This document shows positions 8,518-17,936 of a stretch of DNA of 64,000 bases, piece after piece. The DNA lies in contig JAHDIQ010000008.1 of NCBI GenBank assembly GCA_020630715.1, positions 87,003 through 151,002 on the forward strand, in the 5' to 3' direction. The notes under the pieces are model-generated. The model saw only the letters and a program-made list of their open reading frames with translations. It ran no database searches and had not been told where the DNA came from. The position numbers and the translations under genes were made by a program. This DNA is from Nonlabens sp. GTDB lineage: Bacteria; Bacteroidota; Bacteroidia; Flavobacteriales; Flavobacteriaceae. Position 1 is the stretch's first letter, and every line of letters starts with the position of its first letter.

Positions 8518-9217
8518 AGTTTAAGAAAATTCCTCTAGTTTGCATACTGGCAACATTACCGGTGTAAGGACTGGAAGGATCTGCATCACGGATTAGCTCA
8601 TCATTAATCGCAAATACACCTCTAATTGAAGGCGTAAACTTGAAGAAGAATAAGTAGAAATCAATTCCTATTCCTATCTCGTAATTAAACAAATTAGTAC
8701 GCTGTCTGAATTGTCCTGTGCTATTATCATTAGGATTCTCCTCATTACTGGATAAGTTATGAGACCATGAGGCGCCACCTACAATAAATGGCTTCCAGTT
8801 ATTTAAACGTTTTGTAGAAAATTTCACTAGTAGTGGAACGTTGATATACGTTGAAGTTACTTCACGTTCAAAATCATTAGGCATCGTAAATGATGGATCA
8901 TTAAAAGTTAAATTACGCGTCACAAAACTAATTCCCGGTTCTAAGCGTAGATTAATATATTCATGAAGCTTTACATCACCTACTAGTCCTACATTAAAAC
9001 CTATTGAGGTTTCTGTGAGGATATCATCTGTTACTTCATTGTAGTCAAATTTATAATCGTACGAATTAAGACCTAAATAATAACCCCATGTATATCGTTT
9101 ATCGTCAATTTGACCTAAGCCACCAGTGGCATCATTAGATATTTTTTCTTTTACCCGTTGTCCTTGTACAACAGAAAAAGTTAATAGCATGGTTAAGAGT
9201 AGTACTACTGTTCTCAT
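8504..9217 (-). CDS. porT: PorT-like outer-membrane beta-barrel protein (T9SS-associated)
   Basis: PorT (SprT in Flavobacterium) is a membrane-associated protein needed for type IX secretion and gliding. The 237-residue product has a cleavable signal (MRTVVLLLTMLLTFSVVQGQ) and repeated amphipathic beta-strands (INLRLEPGISFVTRNL, INVPLLVKFSTKR, WKPFIVGGASW, FKFTPSIRGVFAINDEL), ending in the aromatic LNFTFQ. It starts 3 bases after ubiE on the same strand, an arrangement I associate with PorT in Bacteroidetes. Another small porin-family protein is the alternative. Confidence 0.75.
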   Translation of the reverse strand: MRTVVLLLTMLLTFSVVQGQRVKEKISNDATGGLGQIDDKRYTWGYYLGLNSYDYKFDYNEVTDDILTETSIGFNVGLVGDVKLHEYINLRLEPGISFVTRNLTFNDPSFTMPNDFEREVTSTYINVPLLVKFSTKRLNNWKPFIVGGASWSHNLSSNEENPNDNSTGQFRQRTNLFNYEIGIGIDFYLFFFKFTPSIRGVFAINDELIRDADPSSPYTGNVASMQTRGIFLNFTFQ

Positions 9218-9220
9218 TTC

Positions 9221-9952
9221 TTACTTTATCGCTTTATAGATGGTAGACGCACCGTGAAATTGTAAATAGTGATTCACATTATTAAACCCTACTTTCTTTA
9301 AAATATTGTTGAAGCGTTCACCATATGGAAATTTAGAAGCGCTTTCTGATAAATAACCATAGGCGATCTTATCCTTAGAGAATAGTTTTCCTAAAGCAGG
9401 AACAATCAATTTTGAGTAGAAAAAGTAACCTTGTTTAAATGGGAATTTTTCTGGAACACTAGTTTCTAATATCACTAGAATGCCACCAGGTTTAAGCACT
9501 CGACGTATTTCTGACAATCCTTTTTCAAGATCCTCAAAATTACGCACACCATAAGATACCGTTACCGCATCTATACAATCATCATCTAATTGTAAGTTTT
9601 CACTATCACCTAGAATCATTTCTATGCGGCTGTCTAAATCCTCTTTAGTCACCTTAAGCTTTCCTATTTCTAACATTCCGCTAGAAATATCTAGACCTAT
9701 GAGTTTTTTAGCATCAGTTTTTTGAGCCATTTGAATCACAAGATCACCAGTTCCAGTAGCGATATCTAGAATCGTATCTGGATGTGTAGCCGCGATCATA
9801 TCTACCACATTAGCACGCCATTTCTGGTCTAATCCTAGCGATATCATCCTATTAAGGCCGTCGTACTCACCACTTATGGTGTCAAACATACGCGTTACCT
9901 GTTCCTTTTTTCCGCCGTCTTCTTCGTTGTAGGGTTTTACCTCTTGAGCCAC
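9221..9952 (-). CDS. ubiE: Demethylmenaquinone methyltransferase (UbiE/MenG)
   Basis: SAM-dependent C-methyltransferase for the last step of menaquinone synthesis. The 243-residue product shows FDTISGEYDGLNRMISLGLDQKWR, given here in part as NRMISLGLDQKWR; the SAM site DIATGTGDLVIQMA; VSYGVRNFEDLEKGL; and LKPGGILVILE. Cells of this group use menaquinone, so MenG activity is the likely role. It is co-directional with porT and separated from it by 3 bases. Confidence 0.95.
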   Translation of the reverse strand: MAQEVKPYNEEDGGKKEQVTRMFDTISGEYDGLNRMISLGLDQKWRANVVDMIAATHPDTILDIATGTGDLVIQMAQKTDAKKLIGLDISSGMLEIGKLKVTKEDLDSRIEMILGDSENLQLDDDCIDAVTVSYGVRNFEDLEKGLSEIRRVLKPGGILVILETSVPEKFPFKQGYFFYSKLIVPALGKLFSKDKIAYGYLSESASKFPYGERFNNILKKVGFNNVNHYLQFHGASTIYKAIK

Positions 9953-10003
9953 CTTTGATCTTTTAAGGTTGCAAAGATAAGGTAGAGTAGTGATGTTATT
10001 GTA

Positions 10004-10015
10004 ATTACGCTTTCG
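10004..10015. repeat. Half-copy of the dispersed palindrome
   Basis: ATTACGCTTTCG is exactly one half of the 24-bp element at 1082-1105, without the second half. A full core copy follows 36 bases later. Confidence 0.6.
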
Positions 10016-10016
10016 T

Positions 10017-10033
10017 ACTTCGATAAACTCAGT
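10017..10033. repeat. Short dispersed intergenic repeat ACTTCGATAAACTCAGT
   Basis: The same 17-mer with one mismatch occurs inverted at 46961-46977. It is probably part of a second family of intergenic repeats, and it lies between the half-copy and the full copy of the palindrome. Confidence 0.45.
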
Positions 10034-10050
10034 ATAAACTTCTTTATTCC

Positions 10051-10064
10051 GCTTTCGCGAAAGC
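10051..10064. repeat. Dispersed palindrome, ubiE-trkA spacer
   Basis: Exact core GCTTTCGCGAAAGC. Flanks CC and GAAATAAA are of the second flank type seen also at 39247. Confidence 0.95.
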
Positions 10065-10168
10065 GAAATAAAAAAAGCAAAACAACCACACTAAAATGCT
10101 AAAAACAGCTTTATATTATTGAGTTTTATACGTTTCCAGTATCTTTGATATACTACAGAAACGATTTT

Positions 10169-11518
10169 ATGAAAATCATTATCGCAGGAGCTGGTGAGGT
10201 AGGATTTCACCTTGCAAAACTGCTCTCTTATGAATCACAAGATATCACACTTATTGATCCTGTTAAGGAACACCTACATTATGCAGATACTCATCTAGAT
10301 ATACGTGCTGTGCGTGGCGATGCTACGTCCATACAAATTCTACGAGATTCTAGAATTAATGAGGCAGATTTAGTGATATCTGTTACCAGTAGCGAGACGA
10401 CTAATATTACGGTATGTGTGCTTGCAAAACAATTAGGCGCAAAACGTACTATTGCCCGCATTACAAATACAGAATTTATAGATTACCAGCATGAGATAGG
10501 TTTTGAAAAATTTGGTATCGATGAATTGATATCGCCAGAATCACTAGCTAGTAAGGAAATAGAATTACTATTAAGTCAAAGCGCCTTTAACGACAGTTAT
10601 GAATTTGAAGAAGGTGCACTTACTATGGTAGGTGTAAGTTTACAACGTACCGCACAGTTTGTAGGTAAAACGGTGCAAGAAGCTGGTGAGATTTTTCCAG
10701 AAGTACATTTTATGCCCATTGCAATACAGCGTTTTGGAACACAGTATACATTAATTCCTCGTGGCGATACTCAATTTAAAGAAGGTGATCAGGTGTATTT
10801 TATTACCACAACAGATGGTGTGGATGAACTCTATAAACTTACGGGTAAGACTAAACATAACATGCGTAATGTCATGATCCTAGGTGGTAGTAACATAGGA
10901 AAACAAACGGCAAAGCATCTGTCTCAGGCTGGTGTGAACGTAAAGCTGATAGAGCAAGATGCAGAAAAAGCATTTGACCTAGCAGATCAACTTTCTGGCG
11001 TTTTAGTGATCAACGGTGACGGGCGTAATGTAGAATTACTGGATGAAGAAAGTATCCATGAAATGGATGCATTCATTTCTGTTACGGGAAATAGTGAGAC
11101 TAATATATTAAGTTGCCTGATGGCGCGATCTAAAAGTGTGAATAAGACCATAGCACTAGTAGAAAATATGGATTACTTCCAGTTGTCGCATAGCATAGGT
11201 ATTGATACTTTAATCAATAAAAAATTACTTGCAGCAAATAATATCTTTAGATATGTGCGCAAGGGTGAAGTTGTCGCTATGACTAAGCTTAACAACATGA
11301 ATGCAGAATTACTAGAGTTTATCGTAAAGCCTAGTAGCGTGATGTGTAACAAGTACGTAAAAGATATTGATATACCACGCAGTGCTATTATAGGTGGTGT
11401 GATTCGTAACGGAATAGGTAATATTGTTCTGGGTAGTTTTAAAATACAAGCTGGTGATCGTGTAGTGATTTGTTGCTTACCTAGATCTATTAATAAAGTA
11501 GAAAAGTTGTTTGTGTAG
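10169..11518 (+). CDS. trkA: Trk potassium uptake regulatory subunit TrkA
   Basis: Cytoplasmic NAD(H)-binding gating ring of the Trk K+ channel. The 449-residue product has two RCK units: a first Rossmann motif MKIIIAGAGEVGFHLAKLL and a second NVMILGGSNIGKQTAKHL, each followed by a TrkA-C type domain. I use the ATG before KIIIAG rather than a TTG eight codons upstream. Its stop TAG is followed immediately by the trkH ATG, indicating translational coupling. Confidence 0.95.
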   Translation: MKIIIAGAGEVGFHLAKLLSYESQDITLIDPVKEHLHYADTHLDIRAVRGDATSIQILRDSRINEADLVISVTSSETTNITVCVLAKQLGAKRTIARITNTEFIDYQHEIGFEKFGIDELISPESLASKEIELLLSQSAFNDSYEFEEGALTMVGVSLQRTAQFVGKTVQEAGEIFPEVHFMPIAIQRFGTQYTLIPRGDTQFKEGDQVYFITTTDGVDELYKLTGKTKHNMRNVMILGGSNIGKQTAKHLSQAGVNVKLIEQDAEKAFDLADQLSGVLVINGDGRNVELLDEESIHEMDAFISVTGNSETNILSCLMARSKSVNKTIALVENMDYFQLSHSIGIDTLINKKLLAANNIFRYVRKGEVVAMTKLNNMNAELLEFIVKPSSVMCNKYVKDIDIPRSAIIGGVIRNGIGNIVLGSFKIQAGDRVVICCLPRSINKVEKLFV

Positions 11519-13015
11519 ATGACTAAGCTTAATTATAAAATCATTCTTCATATCATGGGATTGCTGCTGTTATGCAACGGTGGTTTTATGTTAATATCTG
11601 CAGCAGTAAGCGCGATTTATAAAGAATCAGAAGCTTGGGATATTCTAGCTTCTAGTGGTGTTGCGATGCTATTAGGTGGATTAGTCATGTTCTTAACACG
11701 CAATCACTTAAAGGAATTACAAAAAAAAGAAGGTTATCTAATTGTTACCTTAGGATGGTTAATCATGGCACTTGCTGGGACCATGCCTTATATGTTTACC
11801 GGTGCGATTTCTAATTATACTGATGCGTTTTTTGAGACGATGAGTGGTTTTACAACCACTGGTGCTAGTATTATGAATGATATAGAGGTAATGCCTCGAG
11901 GTGTTCTATTCTGGCGTAGTATGACGCACTGGATAGGTGGTATGGGAATTATCGTTCTGGCAGTAGCTATCCTTCCTTTATTAGGAATAGGTGGAATGCA
12001 ACTATTTGCTGCAGAAGCACCAGGTCCTAGCGCGGATAAATTACATCCTAGAATCACAGATACGGCAAAACGACTTTGGTTAATCTATGTTAGTTTCACA
12101 GCAGTTGAAGCGATTCTATTACGTATTGCTGGTATGGGATGGTTTGATGCGGTAAATCATGCCTTATCCACCTTATCTACTGGTGGATTCTCTACAAAAA
12201 ACGCTAGCGTTGCCTACTGGAATGACAATCCAGCCATACAATGGATCATCATACTATTTATGTTTATTGCAGGGATGAATTTTGTCCTTAGTTATTTTGC
12301 TTTTAAAGGGAAATTTCAAAAAATCATACGTGATACAGAGTTCAAGTGGTATGCTAGTTTTGTAATAGGATTTTCTGTAATTGCAGGTGTCCTTATTTAT
12401 TTTCAGGCAGATGTGTCATTATCTACTATTAATCATCCTATGGAGTTAGGTGAATTTGAAAGTGCGATGCGCCATGGCTTTTTTCAGGTACTTGCTGTGA
12501 TTACAACAACCGGTTTTGTAACCGCAGATTTCACGATGTGGACACCTTTTTTAACCATTATGTTTTTTGGTTTGTTCTTTTTAGGTGGTAGTGCGGGATC
12601 TACTGCTGGTGGCGTAAAAGTAATGCGACATATCATCCTAATACGTAATGGGATTATGGAATTTAAACGCACCTTACATCCTAGTGCTATTCTACCCGTA
12701 CGGTATAATAAAAAAGCACTTACTAGTAATGTGGTCTTTAACGTACTAGGATTCTTTATCCTTTATATGTTATCCTTTATTGTAGGAGCAACTGTTCTTG
12801 CTGCGATGGGATTAGATTTTGAAACGGCGATAGGTGGCGCGTTGAGTTCGCTAGGAAATGTAGGGCCAGCATTTGGTGATTTATCACCAGTAGATAATTT
12901 TGCAGGATTACCAGATCTAGGGAAATGGTGGTGTAGTTTCCTGATGCTCATCGGGCGATTAGAACTGTTTACGGTATTGATTTTATTTACGCCGTTTTTC
13001 TGGAGGAATAGGTAG
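11519..13015 (+). CDS. trkH: Trk-type potassium channel subunit TrkH
   Basis: Membrane subunit for K+ uptake. The 498-residue product is highly hydrophobic and holds four pore loops with recognisable filters: MSGFTTTGAS, STLSTGGFST, ITTTGFVTADF and LGNVGPAFGD. The third-loop region GGSAGSTAGGVK is also typical. It directly abuts trkA. A lipoprotein gene follows after 4 bases. Confidence 0.95.
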   Translation: MTKLNYKIILHIMGLLLLCNGGFMLISAAVSAIYKESEAWDILASSGVAMLLGGLVMFLTRNHLKELQKKEGYLIVTLGWLIMALAGTMPYMFTGAISNYTDAFFETMSGFTTTGASIMNDIEVMPRGVLFWRSMTHWIGGMGIIVLAVAILPLLGIGGMQLFAAEAPGPSADKLHPRITDTAKRLWLIYVSFTAVEAILLRIAGMGWFDAVNHALSTLSTGGFSTKNASVAYWNDNPAIQWIIILFMFIAGMNFVLSYFAFKGKFQKIIRDTEFKWYASFVIGFSVIAGVLIYFQADVSLSTINHPMELGEFESAMRHGFFQVLAVITTTGFVTADFTMWTPFLTIMFFGLFFLGGSAGSTAGGVKVMRHIILIRNGIMEFKRTLHPSAILPVRYNKKALTSNVVFNVLGFFILYMLSFIVGATVLAAMGLDFETAIGGALSSLGNVGPAFGDLSPVDNFAGLPDLGKWWCSFLMLIGRLELFTVLILFTPFFWRNR

Positions 13016-13019
13016 GATT

Positions 13020-13574
13020 ATGTTTAAAATAAATCTTTTGAATAATTGTAATTTAAATAGAACAATAATTGTACTTGCTCTTGTTTTAGTTGCATCCTGT
13101 TCCTCCATACAAAGGAATATTACTTTGGATCATGACAAGAAAATTAAGAATGCGTACAATTACTTAATGGATAAAAACCTTATCGATAAAAGGATTATTG
13201 TTTCCGATACTATTGTAAATATTAATATATCTGATTTTACAACTGTGCTTTCTAAGAATAAATCAAAACAAGAAGAATCTAAAATATATGATTCTTTACA
13301 TATCATATCTGGGAAGGTTAATTATAAAAAATATCAATATCCTCTTAAAAGGGAATTAAATAATTTTAATAAAAATAGAAAAGATAATTTTAAAATTCAC
13401 TTTACAAAACCTACTAAAGACTATTTAATGGTTGAAGTTTTTGATATGAATGAATGTTACGGTAGAACCAATTATGAAACCACTTATTATTTAGGATATT
13501 CAAAAAAATATCTAATCTATTTTAAAGGTAACAAAGTTGAAAAATACTATTTCATTCCTTGGAGATATAATTGA
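13020..13574 (+). CDS. Putative lipoprotein of unknown function
   Basis: I do not recognise this 184-residue protein. It has a basic N-terminus, a hydrophobic stretch (TIIVLALVLVAS) and a lipobox cysteine at residue 27. The mature part is rich in Lys, Asn and Tyr (NNFNKNRKDNFKIHF, TYYLGYSKKYLIYF). The coding region is markedly more AT-rich than trkA-trkH, which starts 4 bases upstream, suggesting a later addition to the operon. I see no clear terminator after it. Confidence 0.8.
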   Translation: MFKINLLNNCNLNRTIIVLALVLVASCSSIQRNITLDHDKKIKNAYNYLMDKNLIDKRIIVSDTIVNINISDFTTVLSKNKSKQEESKIYDSLHIISGKVNYKKYQYPLKRELNNFNKNRKDNFKIHFTKPTKDYLMVEVFDMNECYGRTNYETTYYLGYSKKYLIYFKGNKVEKYYFIPWRYN

Positions 13575-13642
13575 TAGATTACTATTTTTTATCTTATGCA
13601 TTCGTGCAACCTTATAAAGCACGCTGCTTAACAAGTTTTAAC

Positions 13643-14830
13643 CTAACTCAACACCTCTTTAATTCTTTTAACAGCCTCAGTAATCTGCTCAGTACTAGCA
13701 GCATAAGAAATACGGATGCAATTAGGCGCGCCAAAGGCATCACCAGTTACCGTCGCAACCAGTGCTTCTTCTAATAGTAATAATGAAAAATCAGTGGCGT
13801 TTTCTATTTTTTTACCTTTAACGGTTTTGCCAAACCACGCACTTACATCTGGAAATACATAAAAAGCACCTTCTGGAGTATCTGTTACTAAGCCTGGAAT
13901 TTCTGACAATAAATTCAAGATTAAATCCCTACGTTTATGAAACGCATCAATCATGTACTGGATTTTTGATACTGGCGCTTCTAAAGCAGTAATCACCGCA
14001 CGCTGTGCGATGCAATTTGTTCCACTAGTGATTTGTCCTTGCATTTTATTACACGCACGAGCAATCCATGATGGTGCGCCTATATAACCTACACGCCATC
14101 CAGTCATGGCAAATGCTTTACTTACGCCATTTATAGTAACCGTACGATCGTACATACCATCCACTGCGGCCATACTTGCATGGCCACCACGGTAATTAAT
14201 ATGCTCATAGATCTCATCACTTACCACAACAATTTGTGGATGATCTTTTAAAACTGCTGCTAGTGCTGTTAATTCTTCATGACTATACACACTACCACTA
14301 GGATTATTAGGAGATGAGAATAGAATCATCTTAGTTCGTGGTGTGATCGCATCGCGTAATTGTTGTGGTGTAATTTTAAAATTTTGATTGATACCAGCAC
14401 GTACTTCTACAGGAGTACCTTCTGCTAATTGCACGATAGCTGCATAACTTACCCAGTATGGAGCTGGTAAAATACATTCATCACCTTTATTAAGTAATAC
14501 CATCGCAACATTAGCAATGGATTGTTTTGCACCTGTAGAAACTACAATCTGGTCACGATCATAAGTCAGGTTATTATCACGTTTAAATTTAAGGATGATG
14601 GCATCTTTTAACTCTGCATAACCATCAACCGGCGTGTAAGAATTGTAATTATCATTCACCGCTTGAATCGCGGCATCTTTCACAAAATCTGGCGTGTTGA
14701 AATCTGGTTCTCCTAGACTTAAACCTATGATATCTTTTCCTTGCGATCTTAATTCGCGTGCTTTTGCAGCCATAGCAAGTGTCGCACTTACAGGCAATGC
14801 ATTTATACGATCTGATAATTGTGATTTCAT
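13643..14830 (-). CDS. Class I/II pyridoxal-phosphate aminotransferase, aspartate aminotransferase type
   Basis: Transfers amino groups between amino acids and 2-oxo acids, most likely aspartate/2-oxoglutarate. The 395-residue product has the fold type I landmarks GLSLGEPDFNTPDFV, YTPVDGYAELKDAI, FSSPNNPSGSVY, VVSDEIYEHI and the PLP lysine in NGVSKAFAMTGWRVGYIG, ending with CIRISYAAS. The exact substrate is not certain from motifs alone. The start MKSQLSDRINAL matches the family. Confidence 0.9.
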   Translation of the reverse strand: MKSQLSDRINALPVSATLAMAAKARELRSQGKDIIGLSLGEPDFNTPDFVKDAAIQAVNDNYNSYTPVDGYAELKDAIILKFKRDNNLTYDRDQIVVSTGAKQSIANVAMVLLNKGDECILPAPYWVSYAAIVQLAEGTPVEVRAGINQNFKITPQQLRDAITPRTKMILFSSPNNPSGSVYSHEELTALAAVLKDHPQIVVVSDEIYEHINYRGGHASMAAVDGMYDRTVTINGVSKAFAMTGWRVGYIGAPSWIARACNKMQGQITSGTNCIAQRAVITALEAPVSKIQYMIDAFHKRRDLILNLLSEIPGLVTDTPEGAFYVFPDVSAWFGKTVKGKKIENATDFSLLLLEEALVATVTGDAFGAPNCIRISYAASTEQITEAVKRIKEVLS

Positions 14831-14903
14831 AACGATGCTGATTATAAAACAAAAATATCATTTCAAACGGATCTCTTTGCCTAATCGGTAGACTATTAAT
14901 CGT

Positions 14904-14911
14904 TAATTTTG
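14904..14911 (+). promoter_or_regulatory. TAnnTTTG-type -7 box upstream of rsmG
   Basis: TAATTTTG matches the Bacteroidetes -7 consensus TAnnTTTG, with a TTG 24 bases upstream (14877-14879) as a possible -33 element. Transcription would start just before the GTG at 14927, which argues against the upstream TTG start codons. Confidence 0.5.
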
Positions 14912-14926
14912 CACAAACTATTGACA

Positions 14927-15568
14927 GTGCCTCAACTTATAAAAAAATACTTTCCGCATCTTACAGATCATCAAATGTCGCAATATGCACAACTAGGTGA
15001 ACTTTATGAACACTGGAATGCCCAAATAAACGTAATCTCTAGAAAGGATATTGACCAGTTGTATACCAGACATGTCCTACATTCATTAGGGATTGTTACG
15101 GTAGTGCGCTTTCGCGAAAGCTTACCCAACACACCAGGTGGAACTAGAGTGATGGATGTAGGAACTGGTGGCGGTTTTCCAGGAATACCACTAGCAATCA
15201 TGTTTCCTAAAACGCAATTCCACCTTATTGATGCGATAGGCAAGAAAATTAAGGTGGTAGATGCTGTAGTAGAAGCCTTAGGATTAACTAACGTGACTAC
15301 TCAACATGGACGTGCCGAAAAGGTGAAAGGAAAATTTGATTTTATTGTAAGTCGCGCGGTGACAAATATGCCAGATTTTGTAAAATGGACTCGTAATAAA
15401 ATACGTAAGGATAGTTATCACGAAGTGGAAAATGGGATTCTTTATTTAAAAGGTGGTGATTTAAAAGAAGAATTAAAACCATTTCCTTATGCTGATGTGT
15501 ATGAATTACCAAATGCTTTTGAAGAAGCATTTTTTGAAACCAAAAAAGTGGTACACTTACCACTATAA
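14927..15568 (+). CDS. rsmG: 16S rRNA (guanine(527)-N(7))-methyltransferase
   Basis: Methylates G527 of 16S rRNA. The 213-residue product has INVISRKD near residue 35, the SAM site VMDVGTGGGFPGIPLAI, HLIDAIGKKI and FDFIVSRAVTNMPDF. I chose the GTG giving MPQLIKKYFPHL because relatives start there and the promoter box lies over the earlier TTG codons. The dispersed palindrome at 15108-15121 encodes residues 61-65, RFRES, in the variable loop before the SAM motif. Confidence 0.93.
   Translation: MPQLIKKYFPHLTDHQMSQYAQLGELYEHWNAQINVISRKDIDQLYTRHVLHSLGIVTVVRFRESLPNTPGGTRVMDVGTGGGFPGIPLAIMFPKTQFHLIDAIGKKIKVVDAVVEALGLTNVTTQHGRAEKVKGKFDFIVSRAVTNMPDFVKWTRNKIRKDSYHEVENGILYLKGGDLKEELKPFPYADVYELPNAFEEAFFETKKVVHLPL
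15108..15121. repeat. Dispersed palindrome inside rsmG
   Basis: Exact core, read in the RFRES frame. Confidence 0.95.
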
Positions 15569-15573
15569 TTTAC

Positions 15574-15607
15574 AAAAAAAGAGCCTCAACTTGAGGCTCT
15601 TTTTTTA
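15574..15607. terminator. Bidirectional terminator between rsmG and the DUF6029 gene
   Basis: GAGCCTCAA and TTGAGGCTC form a strong stem with seven A before and seven T after. It serves both convergent genes. Confidence 0.9.
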
Positions 15608-15627
15608 TTTCTAATTATTGAGGAAAT

Positions 15628-17265
15628 CTAGAAGTTTGTTGAAAGGTTAATCGTAAGTCCAGTGTTTTCTGGTACAAAACGACAAACACCTCCTACACAA
15701 ATTAATCCAGCGCGTTGTCTTCCGTAGTTTAAAGCGACTCTAGTTCTACCACGCGTATAACTTCCTCCTACAGAATAGTAATGGATTTCAGTTTCATCAT
15801 AATTGTAAAGATCGTGAGCATATACACTTAATGATGGACTGAAAGAATATTCTAATGTCGCAGCAGCCCAGTTGCCACGATCCGCATCTGCGGTTAAGTG
15901 TTGAACATCCATGCGTATGCTTCTTCTATTAGGAAGTTTGTAAAGTACGTCTGCAATTAGTGATGTCCCGTTTAAGAAATCTCCAGCACCTTCGATAATT
16001 TTAGTATTATAACCTGTTTGGATCGCAGTAAAAATCGCAGAAAGTTTTTTGCTGAATCTCTTTTTCACAGCAACACTATATTCTCTAAAGTAAAGCTCAT
16101 TATTAGATAGCGATAGTAGTGTTGCGTTATAAGTATTGTTTGGCACATCAAACTGAGCATCTAAACCACTCCAATGTGCTAAATTAAATTCAAATTTAGT
16201 ACCATACTTACCACCTAAAAATGATTTCTTCTTTGCTGTATAGTAAATGTCTATTTGACCACCTATTTCACCTGCCTTGCCTTCTATAGGAGAAACACCA
16301 GCCTGCGGATTATAAACGTAAATGTTTGCAACAGCGTAATCTTGTTGTTTTGTGTATCCAGGTACATAGTTAACTGTTCCTAGCAAGAAAGCATTTCCTA
16401 CTAATTCACGATTAGAATAAAAAGTCATATTCTCTACCGCTCTAAATGTACCGTTGATTCCTAGACCTTTTGAAGCAAAACCTGTGTTTACTAGTAAAGC
16501 TCGACCATCTTGATAGTTATTGTTACTCACATTACCATCTAAAACAAAAGCATCAGCCTCTTTGTAGACATATTCAGCTCCGATAAAAAATTTATCAAAA
16601 GTAATATCTGCTCTACCGCTATAAGCACCTATATCAGCTGGAAAGTTTAAATCTGGACTACCGCTATCTTGATATCGGTTTACATAACTCGCACCTACAT
16701 TTATACCTGTTTCAATATCTAGCGCTTGAGAGATGTCAATTTCAGTATTTAAACCAGTAACTGTGCATTCTGAAATTTCAAAACCTAGACGTTGATTTCC
16801 AGTAAATCCAGTTACATTAAAATAATCGTTAAATTCATAGTGTACTCTAACTCCTCTTAATGAGTTGTCGATACCAATTTGACGATCTTCCCAAGATCTA
16901 TAGATTAGACCACTACCAAATTGATCGTAAAAATGTCCACCTGTAATATCTAGGCCTTTGTGCTTAAAGTTGAGAAAGTATGTACCGATTTCATTACCTT
17001 CAAAACCTTCAAAATATCCAAGTAATGGCGATGGTGCAAACGATTCATATTGAATTCCAGCACTAAATTTGTCGTAAGAGTATTTAAGGTTAAAATAATT
17101 GTTAGCTCTAAATTGATCTCTAGGCGCAAGTGCTCCTAAACCTTGATCGTCCTGATACCATTGAGAATTAGACTCAAATCCACCTGCAAAAGTTCCAGTT
17201 TGTGCTTGTGAAAAGCTCAGCTGTGCCGTACCTATAGTTAGCAGGGCAAAAATTAATTTGTTCAT
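15628..17265 (-). CDS. DUF6029-type outer-membrane beta-barrel protein
   Basis: No biochemical role is known for the family. The 545-residue product has a signal peptide (MNKLIFALLTIGTAQLSFSQ) and many short amphipathic strands with aromatic ends, typical of an outer-membrane barrel. It starts with FAGGFESNSQWYQDD and contains GGHFYDQFGSGLIYRSWEDR and YYSVGGSYTRGRTRVALNYG. It lies downstream of a TlpA thioredoxin gene by 20 bases and near a divergent Omp28-like gene, a grouping I recall in flavobacteria. It may be a barrel working with those two redox proteins. Confidence 0.82.
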   Translation of the reverse strand: MNKLIFALLTIGTAQLSFSQAQTGTFAGGFESNSQWYQDDQGLGALAPRDQFRANNYFNLKYSYDKFSAGIQYESFAPSPLLGYFEGFEGNEIGTYFLNFKHKGLDITGGHFYDQFGSGLIYRSWEDRQIGIDNSLRGVRVHYEFNDYFNVTGFTGNQRLGFEISECTVTGLNTEIDISQALDIETGINVGASYVNRYQDSGSPDLNFPADIGAYSGRADITFDKFFIGAEYVYKEADAFVLDGNVSNNNYQDGRALLVNTGFASKGLGINGTFRAVENMTFYSNRELVGNAFLLGTVNYVPGYTKQQDYAVANIYVYNPQAGVSPIEGKAGEIGGQIDIYYTAKKKSFLGGKYGTKFEFNLAHWSGLDAQFDVPNNTYNATLLSLSNNELYFREYSVAVKKRFSKKLSAIFTAIQTGYNTKIIEGAGDFLNGTSLIADVLYKLPNRRSIRMDVQHLTADADRGNWAAATLEYSFSPSLSVYAHDLYNYDETEIHYYSVGGSYTRGRTRVALNYGRQRAGLICVGGVCRFVPENTGLTINLSTNF

Positions 17266-17285
17266 ATTTGGTTGGGTTATGATTG

Positions 17286-17768
17286 TTATTCTCCAGCTAG
17301 TTCTTTGAATTTTTCAAACAATTGATCTTCGGCACCAGGAGTAAAACTTGAATGTCTAAATAAAATCTCGCCATCCTTTACAATCATGGTTAGTGGTACA
17401 GCAGGATTTCCTAAATGTCTTCTAACGTCATTATTAGGGTCTAGTAGTACTGTGTATTCCCATCCTTTGCCCATCACAGCAGGTTTCACGCGTCGAGTCG
17501 ATCTAGCGTCATCCACTGATATAGCTATTAATTCAAAATCCATTTCTTCTTGAAGCTCTTCGTAATCTTCGGCGATAGTGTCTAATTCACGAATACAGGG
17601 AACACACCATGTCGCCCATAAAGAGACAACAACTGTTTTTCCTTCACTTATAGAAGCTAGGGAAATCTCATTTCCTTTAAGATCCTTTAAGGTTAGATCC
17701 GGCAATGAGGTTTGAGATTGTGCGAATGCGAAGCTTAAAAAAGCTATAAATATTATTAATTTTTTCAT
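17286..17768 (-). CDS. TlpA-family periplasmic thioredoxin
   Basis: A 160-residue exported thioredoxin-fold protein. It has a signal (MKKLIIFIAFLSFAFAQ), the active site WATWCVPCIREL near residue 55 and the cis-proline region NPAVPLTMIVKDG. The likely role is disulfide reduction or oxidation for exported proteins. Together with the DUF6029 barrel gene 20 bases downstream and the divergent Omp28-like CxxC lipoprotein, it forms an apparent envelope redox group. Confidence 0.9.
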   Translation of the reverse strand: MKKLIIFIAFLSFAFAQSQTSLPDLTLKDLKGNEISLASISEGKTVVVSLWATWCVPCIRELDTIAEDYEELQEEMDFELIAISVDDARSTRRVKPAVMGKGWEYTVLLDPNNDVRRHLGNPAVPLTMIVKDGEILFRHSSFTPGAEDQLFEKFKELAGE

Positions 17769-17936
17769 AATGGGATGTTTGAATTAATTATGCAATTATA
17801 AATAGAAATAAAGTAATTATCGTGCCAAATTTGTTTACTTACTTAGAATTCAAAGGATTTCTATTAAAACTATGAAGATATTGATATTATCTATTATATT
17901 TGAAATATATAAATTCATGTTAAAAAAATATTTTCA

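Noticed and set aside
10145..10168. TTG start for trkA
   Set aside because: The ATG at 10169 begins exactly at the Rossmann strand KIIIAGAG, as in relatives.
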